This document shows, one piece after another, positions 1-9,307 of a stretch of DNA of 64,000 bases. Positions within the stretch are counted from its first letter, which is position 1, and every line of letters starts with the position of its first letter. The stretch is from Pseudoduganella rivuli (lineage in GTDB: Bacteria > Pseudomonadota > Gammaproteobacteria > Burkholderiales > Burkholderiaceae_D), in the NCBI RefSeq assembly GCF_009674485.1, contig NZ_WKJJ01000024.1, forward strand, positions 1-64,000, read 5' to 3'. The translations under genes were made by a program, and so were the position numbers. The notes under the pieces are model-generated. The model was not told where the DNA came from, did no database searches, and saw only the letters and a list, made by a program, of their open reading frames with translations.

Positions 1-2272
1 CCGCGGGCGGCGCCGCGCCGTGCGATGGCGCAGGAACCGGCTGCGCAGCCACGCCGGCTGCCCCGGGCTGCGTGCCATGCGCACCATGCGTGCCGGGAGC
101 GCCGGTGTGCGCGGCGCCCTCCTGCGGCGGCGCGTACCACACCGGCAACGTCAACGTGAATGTGCTGCCTTCGCCCGGCGCGCTGGCCAGTGTGATATTC
201 CCGCCCAGCAGGCGCGCCAGGTCGCGCGAAATCGCCAGACCCAGCCCGGTGCCGCCGTAGCGGCGGCTGGTGGTGCCATCCGCCTGCTGGAAGGCGCCGA
301 AAATCGCTTCATGCTGCTCCGGCGCGATGCCGATGCCGGAATCGCTGACGGCAAAGCGCAGGTTCCCCTGCCCATCCGCCGTGATGCGCAGCGCGACCTG
401 GCCGTGCTCCGTGAATTTCACGGCATTCGACAGCAGGTTTTTCAGGATTTGCTCCAGCCGCTGGCGATCGGTGAACATCGCGGCGGGCACGTCCGGCCCG
501 ATGTCGACGGTGAATGCCAGCTGTTTGTGGCGGGCCAGCGGGTCGAAGGTATGCGCCAGGTTGTCCGCCACGTGGCGCACGTCCAGCTGTTCCGGCGCCA
601 GTTCCAGCTTGCCGGCCTCGACTTTCGAGATGTCGAGGATATCGTTGATCAGGTTCAGCAAGTCGTTACCCGCCGAATAAATCGTTTGCGCGAAGCGCAC
701 CTGCTCGTCATTCAGGTTGCCCGGCGTATTTTCGGACAGCAGCTTGGCCAGGATCAGGGAACTGTTCAGCGGCGTGCGCAATTCGTGCGACATGTTGGCG
801 AGGAATTGCGACTTGTACTGGCTGGCCCGCTCCAGCTCGCGCGCCCGGTCTTCCAGCAAGCCCTGGACTTCGGCCAGCGCCGCGTTGCGCTGGTCCAGTA
901 CCTGCGCCTGTTCCGATAATTGCTCGTTGGTCTGTTCCAGTTCCGCCTTCTGGTTTTCCAGGCTGGCCTGCGATTCTTCCAGCACCTTCGACTGTTCTTC
1001 CAGTTCTTCATTGGCGGTGCGCAGCTCTTCCTGCTGCACCTGTAATTCCTCGTTCAATTGCTGGGTCTCGGCCAGCACTTCCGCAATGCGCTGGCGCGCC
1101 AGCGTGGCCTCGATGGCGGTGCCGATACTGGCCGCCGCCTGGTTCAGGAAATCGATATGGCGCTGTTCCGGTTCCTGCAAAAAGCCCAGTTCCACCACGC
1201 CGTTGACGATGCCATTGCTGTCGACAGGCGTCAGCAGCACATGGCGGGGCTTGGCCGCCCCCAGCGCGGAACTGATTTTCACGTAATCGTCCGGCAACTG
1301 GTCCAGCCGGATCAGGCGGCGCTGCTCGGCCGCTTGCCAGACCTGGCCCTCGCCGGCCAGCACCACCGGGTCGCGCTGCAAATCGTCGCGGCCATAGCCG
1401 TAGGCGGCGGTGCGGCGCAGCGTGCCGTCGGCTTCGCGCACATACAGCGCGCCCACCGCGACGCCCAGGTATTCGGACAGGAAGCTTAGCAACGCTTCCG
1501 ACAGTTGCGGCAGCGCCATCTGCCCGATCCCCTTTTCCGCCAGCCGGCTCTGGCCGCCGCGCAGCCAGTTTTGCTCCTGCAAGCGCGCCGCGTGCTCGCC
1601 TTGTTCGCGCAGCGCGTCGCCGAACAGGGTGGTCAGGTGCGTCATGTCGCGCCGGCCATTCATGGCCAGGATGCCGCCCACCAGCAGGCTGACGATCAAG
1701 AAGGCGGCCACCGACCAGTTGGTGACGGTGCGCGCCTCGGCATTGCGGTCGGTCAGCAGGCGCTGTTCGTTGGCCAGGAATTGCTGCAGCAGCGAGCGCA
1801 CTTCATTGAATTCCAGCTTGCCCCGCCCCGCCTTGACGGGTCCCAGGTAATCGCCGCCGCTGCGGCGCAAGTCGATTACCAGTTGCGCAAAGCGCTCCCA
1901 CTGCTGGTGCTGGGCCGCGATGGTGGCGACGCGGCTCGCTTGCGGCGGATTGTCTTCCACGAGTTTTTTCAATTCCACCAGTCCCGTCTGCAGCCGGGGC
2001 CTGGACAACTGATAAGACGCCAGGAAGTCTTCATCGCCCGTCAGCAGGAAACCGCGCATGCCCGATTCCATGTCCGACGCCAGCTTGCCGATTTCATTGG
2101 CCTGGGCGATGGTGCGCTCCGAATGCTCGACCCATGACAGGACGTTCAGCAGGTACAGCAGCAAGCCGATAAACACGGCGACGTTGACCACGCCGGCCAC
2201 CAGCGGCAACGTGATATTGCGGTTCAGGATGCGTCGGAAACTGCGGTCGTCCTGGGGGCCTGGTCCAGTCAT
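1..2272 (-). CDS. CHASE3/GAF sensor histidine kinase (3' end outside window)
   Basis: Reading the minus strand from the ATG at 2272 gives an open frame to the left edge (757 codons visible), so the C-terminus is missing. In order: a membrane segment at about residues 20-45; a CHASE3-like periplasmic region with the typical MRGFLLTGDEDFL motif; a second membrane segment near 185-205; a GAF-like domain about 257-398; a Gln/Glu-rich coiled coil about 410-490; then a HisKA dimerisation box with MSHELRTP, phospho-acceptor His at residue 496. An HATPase domain with LKNLLSNAVKF and a GTGLGLAISRDLARLLGG G-box follows. After the kinase the frame enters an Ala/Pro/Gly/His-rich linker, which suggests receiver domains beyond the edge (hybrid kinase), but this is not visible. 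It autophosphorylates on His and signals to an unknown partner. The signal is not predictable from the sequence. Confidence 0.9.
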   Translation of the reverse strand, partial: MTGPGPQDDRSFRRILNRNITLPLVAGVVNVAVFIGLLLYLLNVLSWVEHSERTIAQANEIGKLASDMESGMRGFLLTGDEDFLASYQLSRPRLQTGLVELKKLVEDNPPQASRVATIAAQHQQWERFAQLVIDLRRSGGDYLGPVKAGRGKLEFNEVRSLLQQFLANEQRLLTDRNAEARTVTNWSVAAFLIVSLLVGGILAMNGRRDMTHLTTLFGDALREQGEHAARLQEQNWLRGGQSRLAEKGIGQMALPQLSEALLSFLSEYLGVAVGALYVREADGTLRRTAAYGYGRDDLQRDPVVLAGEGQVWQAAEQRRLIRLDQLPDDYVKISSALGAAKPRHVLLTPVDSNGIVNGVVELGFLQEPEQRHIDFLNQAAASIGTAIEATLARQRIAEVLAETQQLNEELQVQQEELRTANEELEEQSKVLEESQASLENQKAELEQTNEQLSEQAQVLDQRNAALAEVQGLLEDRARELERASQYKSQFLANMSHELRTPLNSSLILAKLLSENTPGNLNDEQVRFAQTIYSAGNDLLNLINDILDISKVEAGKLELAPEQLDVRHVADNLAHTFDPLARHKQLAFTVDIGPDVPAAMFTDRQRLEQILKNLLSNAVKFTEHGQVALRITADGQGNLRFAVSDSGIGIAPEQHEAIFGAFQQADGTTSRRYGGTGLGLAISRDLARLLGGNITLASAPGEGSTFTLTLPVWYAPPQEGAAHTGAPGTHGAHGTQPGAAGVAAQPVPAPSHGAAPPA

Positions 2273-2360
2273 GGTCGGAATCTGGGTTTTCGCTTGGGAG
2301 CCACAAGTTTATTCCAAAAGCAATTTTTTCCGCCTCCGCGGCAGCCAATCGTGCGCCCGC

Positions 2361-2391
2361 TGTACCGCTGCAAGATGGTGCTGGCTATAAT
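2361..2391 (+). promoter_or_regulatory. Candidate sigma70 promoter for the lipoprotein gene
   Basis: A perfect TATAAT at 2386-2391 lies 30 bp before the ATG at 2422. The -35 region is weak: TGTACC at 2361-2366 is 19 bp away. The call rests on the -10 box alone. Confidence 0.4.
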
Positions 2392-2421
2392 GGACTGACC
2401 CGCCAACTTTGCCTGTTTGCC

Positions 2422-2871
2422 ATGCGCCGACTCCTGATTGTCCTGCTTCCGTTATTGCTGACCGCCTGTGTGCGCGACACCGCCACCTATTACGTGGACA
2501 AGGCCAGCAACCAGCACAACTTGTCGTTGCGGCGCCAGCAGGATTACTTCTGGAACGATAACGTGCGCGTGATCCTGGTGGCGACGCGGATGCCGGATTG
2601 CATGCGCCAGATTCCGCTAGGCGAGATGCTGCTCGACGAAGTGGATATCGAAGTGTTTGCCCAGCCGGAAAATCACTGGACCCTGCGCTCCGCGAACCAG
2701 GTGTGGCAAGTGGAAACGCAAAGCTGCGCGCTGATCGGCGAAGGGGGACCGGTGGCGGGCGACAAGGTGGGAGCGTTCAAGGTCGATGCCAAGAACAAGC
2801 TGGTGTTTGAAGAGGCGGTGCCGCCCGTGGCGCCTGCGCCGGCTCCAGCGCCGGCAGCCCCGGCCAATTAA
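2422..2871 (+). CDS. Small lipoprotein of unknown function
   Basis: 149 aa. It starts with a short type II signal peptide and a clear lipobox (LLTAC, lipidated Cys at residue 16), so it is expected to be membrane-anchored on the periplasmic side. The body has no recognised domain. It has three further Cys positions and ends in a Pro/Ala tail (PAPAPAPAAPAN) that looks like a flexible linker. It stands alone: divergent from the sensor kinase upstream and convergent with the DUF4148 gene downstream, with its own candidate -10 box. No function is assigned. Confidence 0.8.
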   Translation: MRRLLIVLLPLLLTACVRDTATYYVDKASNQHNLSLRRQQDYFWNDNVRVILVATRMPDCMRQIPLGEMLLDEVDIEVFAQPENHWTLRSANQVWQVETQSCALIGEGGPVAGDKVGAFKVDAKNKLVFEEAVPPVAPAPAPAPAAPAN

Positions 2872-2883
2872 TACCTGCGCCCC

Positions 2884-2940
2884 GGTGGCTTATGCCACCT
2901 CCTTGACGCACGCACGGCGGCAAGCTTTCAGCTTACCGCC
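2884..2940. terminator. Two hairpins between convergent genes
   Basis: A 6-bp stem with a 4-nt loop (2884-2899) and an 11-bp stem with one mismatch and a 3-nt loop (2916-2926 / 2930-2940) fill the gap between the lipoprotein gene and the DUF4148 gene. There is no clear U-tract, so the terminator role is inferred from position. Confidence 0.4.
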
Positions 2941-2967
2941 CTACGGGTTTAACTGCTCATCACCTGG

Positions 2968-3345
2968 TTACTGCGCGGCCTTTTTGGCTTTCGCGGTCGC
3001 CGTCAACGTCGCCTGTGCACGCTGGCTGCCTCGGGTATCGAAATAGCCCCCGTATTGCGCTTCATTGAAATCCAGTTCGCCGTTGGCGCGGGCTGCCAGC
3101 ACTTCCGCTTTCACCTGTTCACGCGTCAGCGTCGACGCCACCGGCTGCACGGGCGGGTAGTTGTATTCGTTGAAGTCCAGCTCGCCGGCGGCGCGGGCGC
3201 GCAAGACCTCGGCTTTCACTTGTTCCCGCGTCAGCGTGGATTTCTGCTGCTGGGCCTCGTGGATGAACTGGTCCAGGTCGGACTGGGCAAAGGCGGCGCC
3301 GGTGGCCAGCAGCAGGGTTGCGGTAGCGAAGAATTTGGCTTTCAT
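2968..3345 (-). CDS. DUF4148 domain-containing periplasmic protein
   Basis: 125 aa with a Sec signal peptide (cleavage expected after TGAAFA). The mature part contains two copies of the DUF4148 motif, TLTREQVKAEVLRARAAGEL and TLTREQVKAEVLAARANGEL, each followed by DFNE. DUF4148 proteins are small exported proteins common in Burkholderiales, with no settled biochemical role. The start is supported by a GGGAG ribosome-binding site seven bases upstream. The C-terminus is Ala/Lys-rich. It is monocistronic, and its upstream region (3346-3557) is shared with the divergent LysR gene. Confidence 0.85.
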   Translation of the reverse strand: MKAKFFATATLLLATGAAFAQSDLDQFIHEAQQQKSTLTREQVKAEVLRARAAGELDFNEYNYPPVQPVASTLTREQVKAEVLAARANGELDFNEAQYGGYFDTRGSQRAQATLTATAKAKKAAQ

Positions 3346-3557
3346 GGTGATCTCCCTTGGAGAAGTGATTGCGATGAAGCCATCTTAGGATTTAATTTAC
3401 CGATAAAAAAGCGCAAAATTCCGCACAGAATTATCTGATAATCCGATCATCATCCGCCGTCGCTGGCCGACCGCGCTCTCCCCGCAGCCATTGTGCTATG
3501 GTGCGATTTACTAATAAATAAGGCATTCGATCGAACTTTATTCGGCCAGGATTAACA

Positions 3558-4454
3558 ATGGACCAGTTCCGCGTCATGCAAATCTTCAAGGCCGTTGCCG
3601 ACGCCCGCAGTTTTACGCAGGCGGCGGAACAACTGGACTTGCCTCGCCCGACAGTCACCAATGCCGTGCAGGCGATCGAGCAAAAGCTGGGCGTGCGGCT
3701 GTTGCAGCGGACCACCCGCAAGGTCAGCCTGACGGTGGAAGGCATGATTTACCTGGACCGCTGCACGGCGCTGCTGAGCGAACTGGAAGACGTCAACGCG
3801 CTGTTCCTGGGCGACGGGCGGCGGCCGTCGGGCACCATCCGCGTGGATTTGCCGGAGCGGGTGGCGCACCACACGGTGATCCCCGCCCTGCCGGATTTTT
3901 TGCGCCAGTATCCGGACATCGCCGTGCGGCTCGGTTCCAGCGACCGTATTGCCGACCTGGTGGGCGAAGGCATCGATTGCGCGATCCGGGGCGGCGTGCT
4001 GCGCGACTCCACGCTGATTGCGCGCCGCCTGGGCGACATGGAACAAATCAACGTGGCGGCGCGCGCCTATCTCGAGCAGCATGGCCGCCCGCAAACGCCT
4101 GCGGAACTTTCCCGCCACCAGGTGGTCAATTACTTTTCCAGCATGACGGGGCGCGACGCGCCGTGGGAATACGTCGACGAACACGGCGCCGTGAAAACGC
4201 TGGCGCTGCGCAGCCGCGTGTCCGTCAACAACACGGAAGCGTACCTGGCCGCGTGCCGCGCGGGACTGGGGCTGATCCAGATGCCGCGCGCGGGGCTGCA
4301 GGGCTTGCTGGCGTCCGGCGAACTGGAGGAAGTGCTGCCGCAATGGAAGCCGGCGCCGCTCCCGGTGTCGATTGTCTACTCGCATAACCGGCATTTGTCA
4401 CCCCGGGTACGGGTATTTGTCGACTGGCTGGCGCACGTGATGCAGCTGGAATAA
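3558..4454 (+). CDS. LysR-family transcriptional regulator
   Basis: 298 aa, the usual family length. The N-terminal winged HTH covers about residues 1-60 (SFTQAAEQLDLPRPTVTNAV is the recognition region) and is followed by a LysR substrate-binding domain from about residue 90 to the end, which senses a small effector. It resembles the large CrgA/DmlR-like subgroup with a RPSGTIRVDLP-type linker. It is divergent from the DUF4148 gene and lies 37 bp upstream of the M28 peptidase gene in the same direction. Either neighbour could be a target, but the sequence does not decide. Confidence 0.9.
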   Translation: MDQFRVMQIFKAVADARSFTQAAEQLDLPRPTVTNAVQAIEQKLGVRLLQRTTRKVSLTVEGMIYLDRCTALLSELEDVNALFLGDGRRPSGTIRVDLPERVAHHTVIPALPDFLRQYPDIAVRLGSSDRIADLVGEGIDCAIRGGVLRDSTLIARRLGDMEQINVAARAYLEQHGRPQTPAELSRHQVVNYFSSMTGRDAPWEYVDEHGAVKTLALRSRVSVNNTEAYLAACRAGLGLIQMPRAGLQGLLASGELEEVLPQWKPAPLPVSIVYSHNRHLSPRVRVFVDWLAHVMQLE

Positions 4455-4491
4455 CTGTGACACAATAGATACTTTAAGCAACATTTTTACC

Positions 4492-6246
4492 ATGATCACA
4501 CCGTCCCGCCCGGTCCAGGCATTCTTGCTGGCGCTGTTCATACCAGCCATGACGCCGACCCTGGCACAGGCTGCCGTAGCGGCGCCCCTCGTCGCGCACT
4601 CGGTGCGCGCGGAGCCGCGCGCCGAAGCCCGTCCCGAGACTGCCGCCGTGAAAATCGATGGCGCCGCCATGCTGCGCCATGTCCAGGCGCTGGCGTCCGA
4701 TGAATTCGAAGGCCGCGCGCCCGGTTCCCGTGGCGAGACCGTGACGCTGAACTACCTGCAGGACGTCTTCAAAAAGACCGGCATCGCCCCCGCCATGCCC
4801 GATGGCGGCTACCTGCAAAACGTGCCGATGCTGTACATGCAGTCGACGCCGTCGCTGTCCTATGCGCCGGTGGGCGGCAAGTCCGTGACGCTCGCGTATC
4901 CGGACGATTTCATTGCATGGTCGATGCGCGCCGAGCGCAAGGTCAGCGTCGCCAATTCGGAACTGGTGTTTGTCGGCTATGGCGTGACGGCGCCGGAATT
5001 CCAGTGGGACGATTACAAGGGCGCGGATTTGAAGGGCAAGACGCTGGTCATGCTGATCAACGATCCGCCACTGCCGGACCCGAAAAAGAAAGGCAAGCTG
5101 GACGACGCCATGTTTGGCGGCGCGGCCATGACGTATTACGGCCGCTGGACGTACAAGTTCGCGATGGCGGCCAAACTCGGCGCGGCCGGCGCGCTGATCG
5201 TGCATGAAACCAAACCGGCCGGCTATCCGTTCGACGTGATGCGCAACAGCTTCGGCCGGGGCAATTACGGCATCAAGGTCAAGGGCGATACGCCAGGCTT
5301 GCCGCCGGTGCCGGGCTGGCTGAGCCTGGCGCGGGCGCGCGACTTGTTCAAGGCGGGCGGACACGATTTCGATGCGCTGAAAAAAGCCGCGCTGTCGCGC
5401 GACTTCAAGCCGGTGCCGCTGGGTGTGACGGCCAGCATCGCGGTGGCCAATGCGTGGGGCGACATGGCGTCGCACAACGTGGTGGGCAAGATCGACGGGA
5501 GCGATCCCAAGCTCAAGGATGAAGCCGTGGTGTACACGGCGCACTGGGACCATTTCGGCATCGACGACACGTTGCCCGGTCCCCGTTCGAAACAAATTTT
5601 CCACGGCGCGCTGGACAACGCCACCGGCGTCGCGGCGCTGCTGGAAATCGCCCGCGCCTACAAAGCGCTGCCGCCGGCCCGGGCGCCCAAGCGCACCGTG
5701 CTGTTCGTACTGACCACGGGCGAGGAACGGGGGCAGCTGGGCGCGCAATTCTACACGCGCCATCCAGTGCTGCCGCTGGCCAAAACCGTGTTGTCCATCA
5801 ACCTGGACGGCATGAATGTGTGGGGCAAGACACGCGACGTGATTTTATCCGGCCACGGCAAATCCGCCGCCGACGACCTGGTGATGGCGGCGGCCAAGCA
5901 GCAGGGCCGCATCGTGAAGCCGGAAATGCACGCGGAATCGGGCATGTTTTACCGGGGCGACCAGTTTGAATTTGCCCGCGCCGGCGTACCGGTCATCTTT
6001 ACCCAGGGCGGCGTCGATTACATCGGCAAACCACCCGGCCAGGCGGGCAAGCTGGCGCAATATACAGCGCACGATTACCACACGGTCAACGATACCGTGC
6101 AGCCGGACTGGGATATGGCAGGCGCGGCGCAGGATGCGGAATTGCTGTTCCATGCGGGGTACCGGGCGGCGCAGGAGGCCAGCGGACCGCAGTGGAAGGC
6201 GGGAGCGGAGTTCAAGGCGGTGCGGGAGGCGGCGGCTGGGAAATAA
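4492..6246 (+). CDS. Secreted M28-family metallopeptidase with PA domain
   Basis: 584 aa with an N-terminal signal peptide (cleavage near LAQAA). A PA-like insert (about residues 150-290) precedes the M28 zinc aminopeptidase core. Zinc ligands and catalytic residues can be read by eye: the His/Asp of TAHWDH (about residue 350), the Asp of GALDNATGV, the Glu pair of TTGEERGQ, the Asp of INLDGMN, and the final His in AHDYHTVND. Such enzymes remove N-terminal amino acids from peptides in the periplasm or outside the cell. It is probably co-transcribed with, or regulated by, the LysR gene just upstream. Confidence 0.9.
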   Translation: MITPSRPVQAFLLALFIPAMTPTLAQAAVAAPLVAHSVRAEPRAEARPETAAVKIDGAAMLRHVQALASDEFEGRAPGSRGETVTLNYLQDVFKKTGIAPAMPDGGYLQNVPMLYMQSTPSLSYAPVGGKSVTLAYPDDFIAWSMRAERKVSVANSELVFVGYGVTAPEFQWDDYKGADLKGKTLVMLINDPPLPDPKKKGKLDDAMFGGAAMTYYGRWTYKFAMAAKLGAAGALIVHETKPAGYPFDVMRNSFGRGNYGIKVKGDTPGLPPVPGWLSLARARDLFKAGGHDFDALKKAALSRDFKPVPLGVTASIAVANAWGDMASHNVVGKIDGSDPKLKDEAVVYTAHWDHFGIDDTLPGPRSKQIFHGALDNATGVAALLEIARAYKALPPARAPKRTVLFVLTTGEERGQLGAQFYTRHPVLPLAKTVLSINLDGMNVWGKTRDVILSGHGKSAADDLVMAAAKQQGRIVKPEMHAESGMFYRGDQFEFARAGVPVIFTQGGVDYIGKPPGQAGKLAQYTAHDYHTVNDTVQPDWDMAGAAQDAELLFHAGYRAAQEASGPQWKAGAEFKAVREAAAGK

Positions 6247-6264
6247 GCTGCCGCCCCCCCACAA

Positions 6265-7665
6265 TCACAAATTGGCGGTCAACGTGCGCTGCAACGCGCC
6301 GGCATGCGGCCCGGGCACCGTCAACAACGCCAGCTTGCTGGCCAGCCGCTGCAATTGCGTGCGGTTGCGCTGCTGGTAAGCATCCGGATTGGCGGCGATT
6401 TCGCGCTCCAGTTCGGCGGCGGCCGCTTCGATGCGGGGCAAGTCCTGCGGCGACAAGTCGATCACGCTGGTCAGGTACGTCGTGCCCCACTGCAGGCGCG
6501 TGGCGCTGCCTTCGGCGGCATTCCATGCCTGTTCATACCAGCCCAATGTCGCCGCGACATCGCCACGGCGGCGCGCGGCCGAAGCCAGGCTCAGCATGAA
6601 GTAATACGGCGAGTGCGACGTCGCCAGTTCCGCTTGCAGCAACGCTTCCGCCTGTTCCGGCAAGCCCGCGTCGTTCAGGGCGCTGACGGCGGTGTTGACC
6701 AGCGTATGGCGCGCAGCCGGGTCGGCTTCCGCTTCCAGCGCCTGTTCGACCGTGTGCTTGACGAGGTCGACCATGCCTTCCGCCGGCGCACCGATGCGCA
6801 CCATGCGCATTTGCAGGCGCACCGCCATCAGGCGGTCGCCGGCCGACAGGCTGGCGTCGGCGGCAAAATTGCGCGCGGCCTGGCCCAGCGCAGCCACCAG
6901 TTCAGCCTGGCGGGCGCCCGACCACTTGATCAGGTTGACGCCGCTGTTGACGAGGATATCCATGTTGGCGCGCGCCAGGCGCAGGTCGCCGAACACGGTT
7001 AATAAACGGTCGGCCGCCGCGGCAATCGCCGCCGCTGCCTGCGCGGCGCTGGCCGACGCATTGCCGGCCGGGCCGCCGGTCGCGATCCGGCCGGCCGCCG
7101 CCACTTGCGCGTGCAGGTGCAAACGGGCGCAGGCATCGCCTGGCGGGCAGCCTGCGGCCAGGCGCGCCAGCACCGCAGGCTGTTCGGCCGCGGCCGACAG
7201 CTTGCCTTCGTCGGTATCCCACGAATACAGGCTCAATAACGACCACTCGGCCTCGTCCAGCGCACGGGCGCCGGTCAGCGCGGCATGCAGCGATTCGGCC
7301 GCCGTGTATTGGGCCGCCAGCGCGATGTCCAGCGCGGCAATAAAGCGCTCGCCATCGAGTTCGCACGGCAGGCGCGTAAGTTCGCGGCCATCGGGCGTGT
7401 ACAGCACCAGGGTCGGATAGCTGCGCAGGCGGTATTGCGCGGCCAGCGCCTGCGCGCCGGGCGCATCGCCATCGAGCCAGAACGGCAGCAGGTTGCGCAT
7501 GCGCTGCGCAAAATCAGGCCGGCTGAAGATATCCGCTTTGACGCGGTTGCACGGCGGGCACCAGCCCGCGCCCCAGTACAGGAACAGGGGACGGCCGTTG
7601 CCGGCCGCCAGTTTGAAGGCGGCGCCCAGGTCGCCGCTTTGCCACTCGATCGCCGCGCCGCCCAT
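6265..7665 (-). CDS. Thioredoxin-fold protein with long helical C-terminal half
   Basis: 466 aa. The first 120 residues are a thioredoxin-like domain with an active-site WCPPC motif (Cys36 and Cys39) and a cis-Pro region in RSYPTLVLY. There is no signal peptide, so a cytoplasmic thiol-disulfide role is expected. The remaining 340 residues are Ala-rich and helical, possibly TPR-like, and carry no motif I can name. The gene starts 3 bp after the folE stop and is probably translated from the same mRNA. Substrates are unknown. Confidence 0.75.
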   Translation of the reverse strand: MGGAAIEWQSGDLGAAFKLAAGNGRPLFLYWGAGWCPPCNRVKADIFSRPDFAQRMRNLLPFWLDGDAPGAQALAAQYRLRSYPTLVLYTPDGRELTRLPCELDGERFIAALDIALAAQYTAAESLHAALTGARALDEAEWSLLSLYSWDTDEGKLSAAAEQPAVLARLAAGCPPGDACARLHLHAQVAAAGRIATGGPAGNASASAAQAAAAIAAAADRLLTVFGDLRLARANMDILVNSGVNLIKWSGARQAELVAALGQAARNFAADASLSAGDRLMAVRLQMRMVRIGAPAEGMVDLVKHTVEQALEAEADPAARHTLVNTAVSALNDAGLPEQAEALLQAELATSHSPYYFMLSLASAARRRGDVAATLGWYEQAWNAAEGSATRLQWGTTYLTSVIDLSPQDLPRIEAAAAELEREIAANPDAYQQRNRTQLQRLASKLALLTVPGPHAGALQRTLTANL

Positions 7666-7668
7666 GTC

Positions 7669-8235
7669 TTATGCCTCGCGCGCCAGGGCCAGGAATTCCG
7701 TGCGCAGCGCCAGGTTCGGCTGCAATTCGCCCAGCATGGACGACGTCACGGTTTCTTCACCAGGAGTACGGATGCCACGGCTTTCCATGCACAGGTGGCG
7801 GCATTTCACCACCACGCCGACCGCTTTCGGTTCCAGCGCATCCATCAGCGCATTGGCGATTTGCTGCGTCATGCGCTCCTGCACTTGCAGGCGGCGGGCA
7901 AAGCAATCCACCAGGCGGGTCAGCTTGGACAAACCGACAATCTTGCCATTCGGGACATACCCCACGGTGGCCTTGCCAAAGAACGGCGCCAGGTGGTGTT
8001 CGCAATGGCTGTAGACGGGAATCCCTTTCACCACGATCAATTCATTGTATTGCTCGGCGCCGTCCTCAAACACTTTCAGCAAATCGACCGGGTCTTGCTC
8101 GTAGCCGGCGGTCCATTGCTTCCACGCTTTGGACACGCGGTGTGGCGTTTCCAGCAGGCCGGGGCGGTCCGGATCTTCGCCCAGGCTGGCCAGCAGGCGG
8201 CGCCAGTCGTTCTCGTTAAATGCTTCTTTTGTCAT
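7669..8235 (-). CDS. folE: GTP cyclohydrolase I
   Basis: 188 aa from the ATG at 8235. The frame stays open further upstream, but the homologous part begins at MTKEAF. FolE converts GTP to 7,8-dihydroneopterin triphosphate, the first step of folate/pterin synthesis, as a toroidal decamer in the cytosol. The zinc and catalytic signatures are intact: SHCEHHLAPFFGKATVGY and CRHLCMESRG, which hold the Cys/His/Cys zinc ligands. It lies in a minus-strand row nudC-folE-thioredoxin-like, 71 bp after nudC. That gap contains an inverted repeat followed by a T-run on the coding strand (about 8245-8285), a possible attenuator or nudC terminator. Confidence 0.95.
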   Translation of the reverse strand: MTKEAFNENDWRRLLASLGEDPDRPGLLETPHRVSKAWKQWTAGYEQDPVDLLKVFEDGAEQYNELIVVKGIPVYSHCEHHLAPFFGKATVGYVPNGKIVGLSKLTRLVDCFARRLQVQERMTQQIANALMDALEPKAVGVVVKCRHLCMESRGIRTPGEETVTSSMLGELQPNLALRTEFLALAREA

Positions 8236-8306
8236 AATGCGGGGCCATAAAAAATGCGATTGCCGCCAGTATATAGAAAACAGCGGCAAGGCACCGGCCC
8301 CGGGGG

Positions 8307-9134
8307 TTATTTCCCCGGCGGACGGTGCGCATTGATCAGCGCCGACGCAATCGACACCATCGCCCCGTCGGCCGGCCGCTCCGGCCACTCGTCATCCGGA
8401 CCAAACCAGCGCGCCTCGGCGATCTCGTTCGGGTCGACGCGGATTTCCCCTTCCAGGTAATCGGCCGTGAACGCCAGCATCAGCGAGTGGGGAAAAGGCC
8501 ACGACTGGCTGCTGAAATATTGCAGGTTATGCACCTTCAGCCCGACTTCTTCATAAACTTCGCGATGAATTGCCTCTTCCACCGACTCGCCGGCCTCAAG
8601 AAATCCAGCCAGTGCCGTAAACCGTTTATAGGGGGCATTGGCGTGCAGGGCCAGCAAGACCTGGTCGCCTTTGCGAATCAACACCATCATGGCGGGAGAA
8701 ATGCGCGGATAAGCGGTCATGCCGCACGCGGGACAAATAAAACTACGGTCGCCGGTAGCCAGTTTCATGGGGGTGGCGCAAGCGCCGCAATAGCGGTGCG
8801 TCCGCGCCCACTCCGCCAACTGGTAAGCGCGGCCCGCCAGGCCCAGGAACTCGCCGTCCAGCACGCCAAGCAGCGAACGCAGGCTGTGCCACGAATAATC
8901 TGGATGTTGCACAACGTCACTACTCGACCATGAAGTCTGGTACACTTTTTGTTGCCATACGCCAACAGGGTGAGTTGCCTCCGGATCAATTGACAGCCCT
9001 GCATCAGGCCCCGGCAGCGACAGGTCGGAAGTACGCAACAGGACGCGGCCGCCGTGGAACAGGAAAATGCGGGTTTCCCCTATGGGGCCGGGATGATTAA
9101 TGGCAGGCTGGAATGATTCGGGAGTTTTCAGCAT
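8307..9134 (-). CDS. nudC: NAD(+) diphosphatase / NAD-capped RNA hydrolase NudC
   Basis: About 275 aa. It has a four-Cys zinc ribbon (YCGAC ... FICPACG), a Nudix box reading GFLEAGESVEEAIHREVYEE, and the SQxWPFPxS motif (SQSWPFPHS) that marks the NudC subfamily. It hydrolyses NADH/NAD to NMN and AMP and removes NAD caps from RNA. The start is uncertain: the ATG at 9134 is preferred, while a TTG at 9149 would add five residues, and neither has a strong ribosome-binding site. It is divergent from the first giant repeat gene. Confidence 0.93.
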   Translation of the reverse strand: MLKTPESFQPAINHPGPIGETRIFLFHGGRVLLRTSDLSLPGPDAGLSIDPEATHPVGVWQQKVYQTSWSSSDVVQHPDYSWHSLRSLLGVLDGEFLGLAGRAYQLAEWARTHRYCGACATPMKLATGDRSFICPACGMTAYPRISPAMMVLIRKGDQVLLALHANAPYKRFTALAGFLEAGESVEEAIHREVYEEVGLKVHNLQYFSSQSWPFPHSLMLAFTADYLEGEIRVDPNEIAEARWFGPDDEWPERPADGAMVSIASALINAHRPPGK

Positions 9135-9193
9135 GGTAAGTATTTTCAAAAAAATATTAAACGAAGCATAACCCGACTTCTATTTGCATTGTT

Positions 9194-9215
9194 AATGATT
9201 AAGCGCTAAGTCATT
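9194..9215. promoter_or_regulatory. 22-bp dyad upstream of giant gene 1
   Basis: An imperfect palindrome of two 11-bp arms (9194-9204 and 9205-9215, centred on AGCGCT) with nine Watson-Crick pairs, one wobble and one mismatch. It sits in the 173-bp divergent region between nudC and the first giant gene, so it could be an operator for either. The role is inferred from symmetry and position only. Confidence 0.3.
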
Positions 9216-9307
9216 GTTTCCAGACCAAGATTTACGATACTTTTCGCTCCCTTTTCTCAAAATGGCTCCGATTGCAGGTAAGATATATTGCTGTTAGGAG
9301 ATAAAAA

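Noticed and set aside
20..2137. Several plus-strand open frames across the left end
   Set aside because: The minus strand encodes a continuous histidine kinase with CHASE3, GAF, HisKA and HATPase motifs; the plus frames are shadows with no recognisable content.
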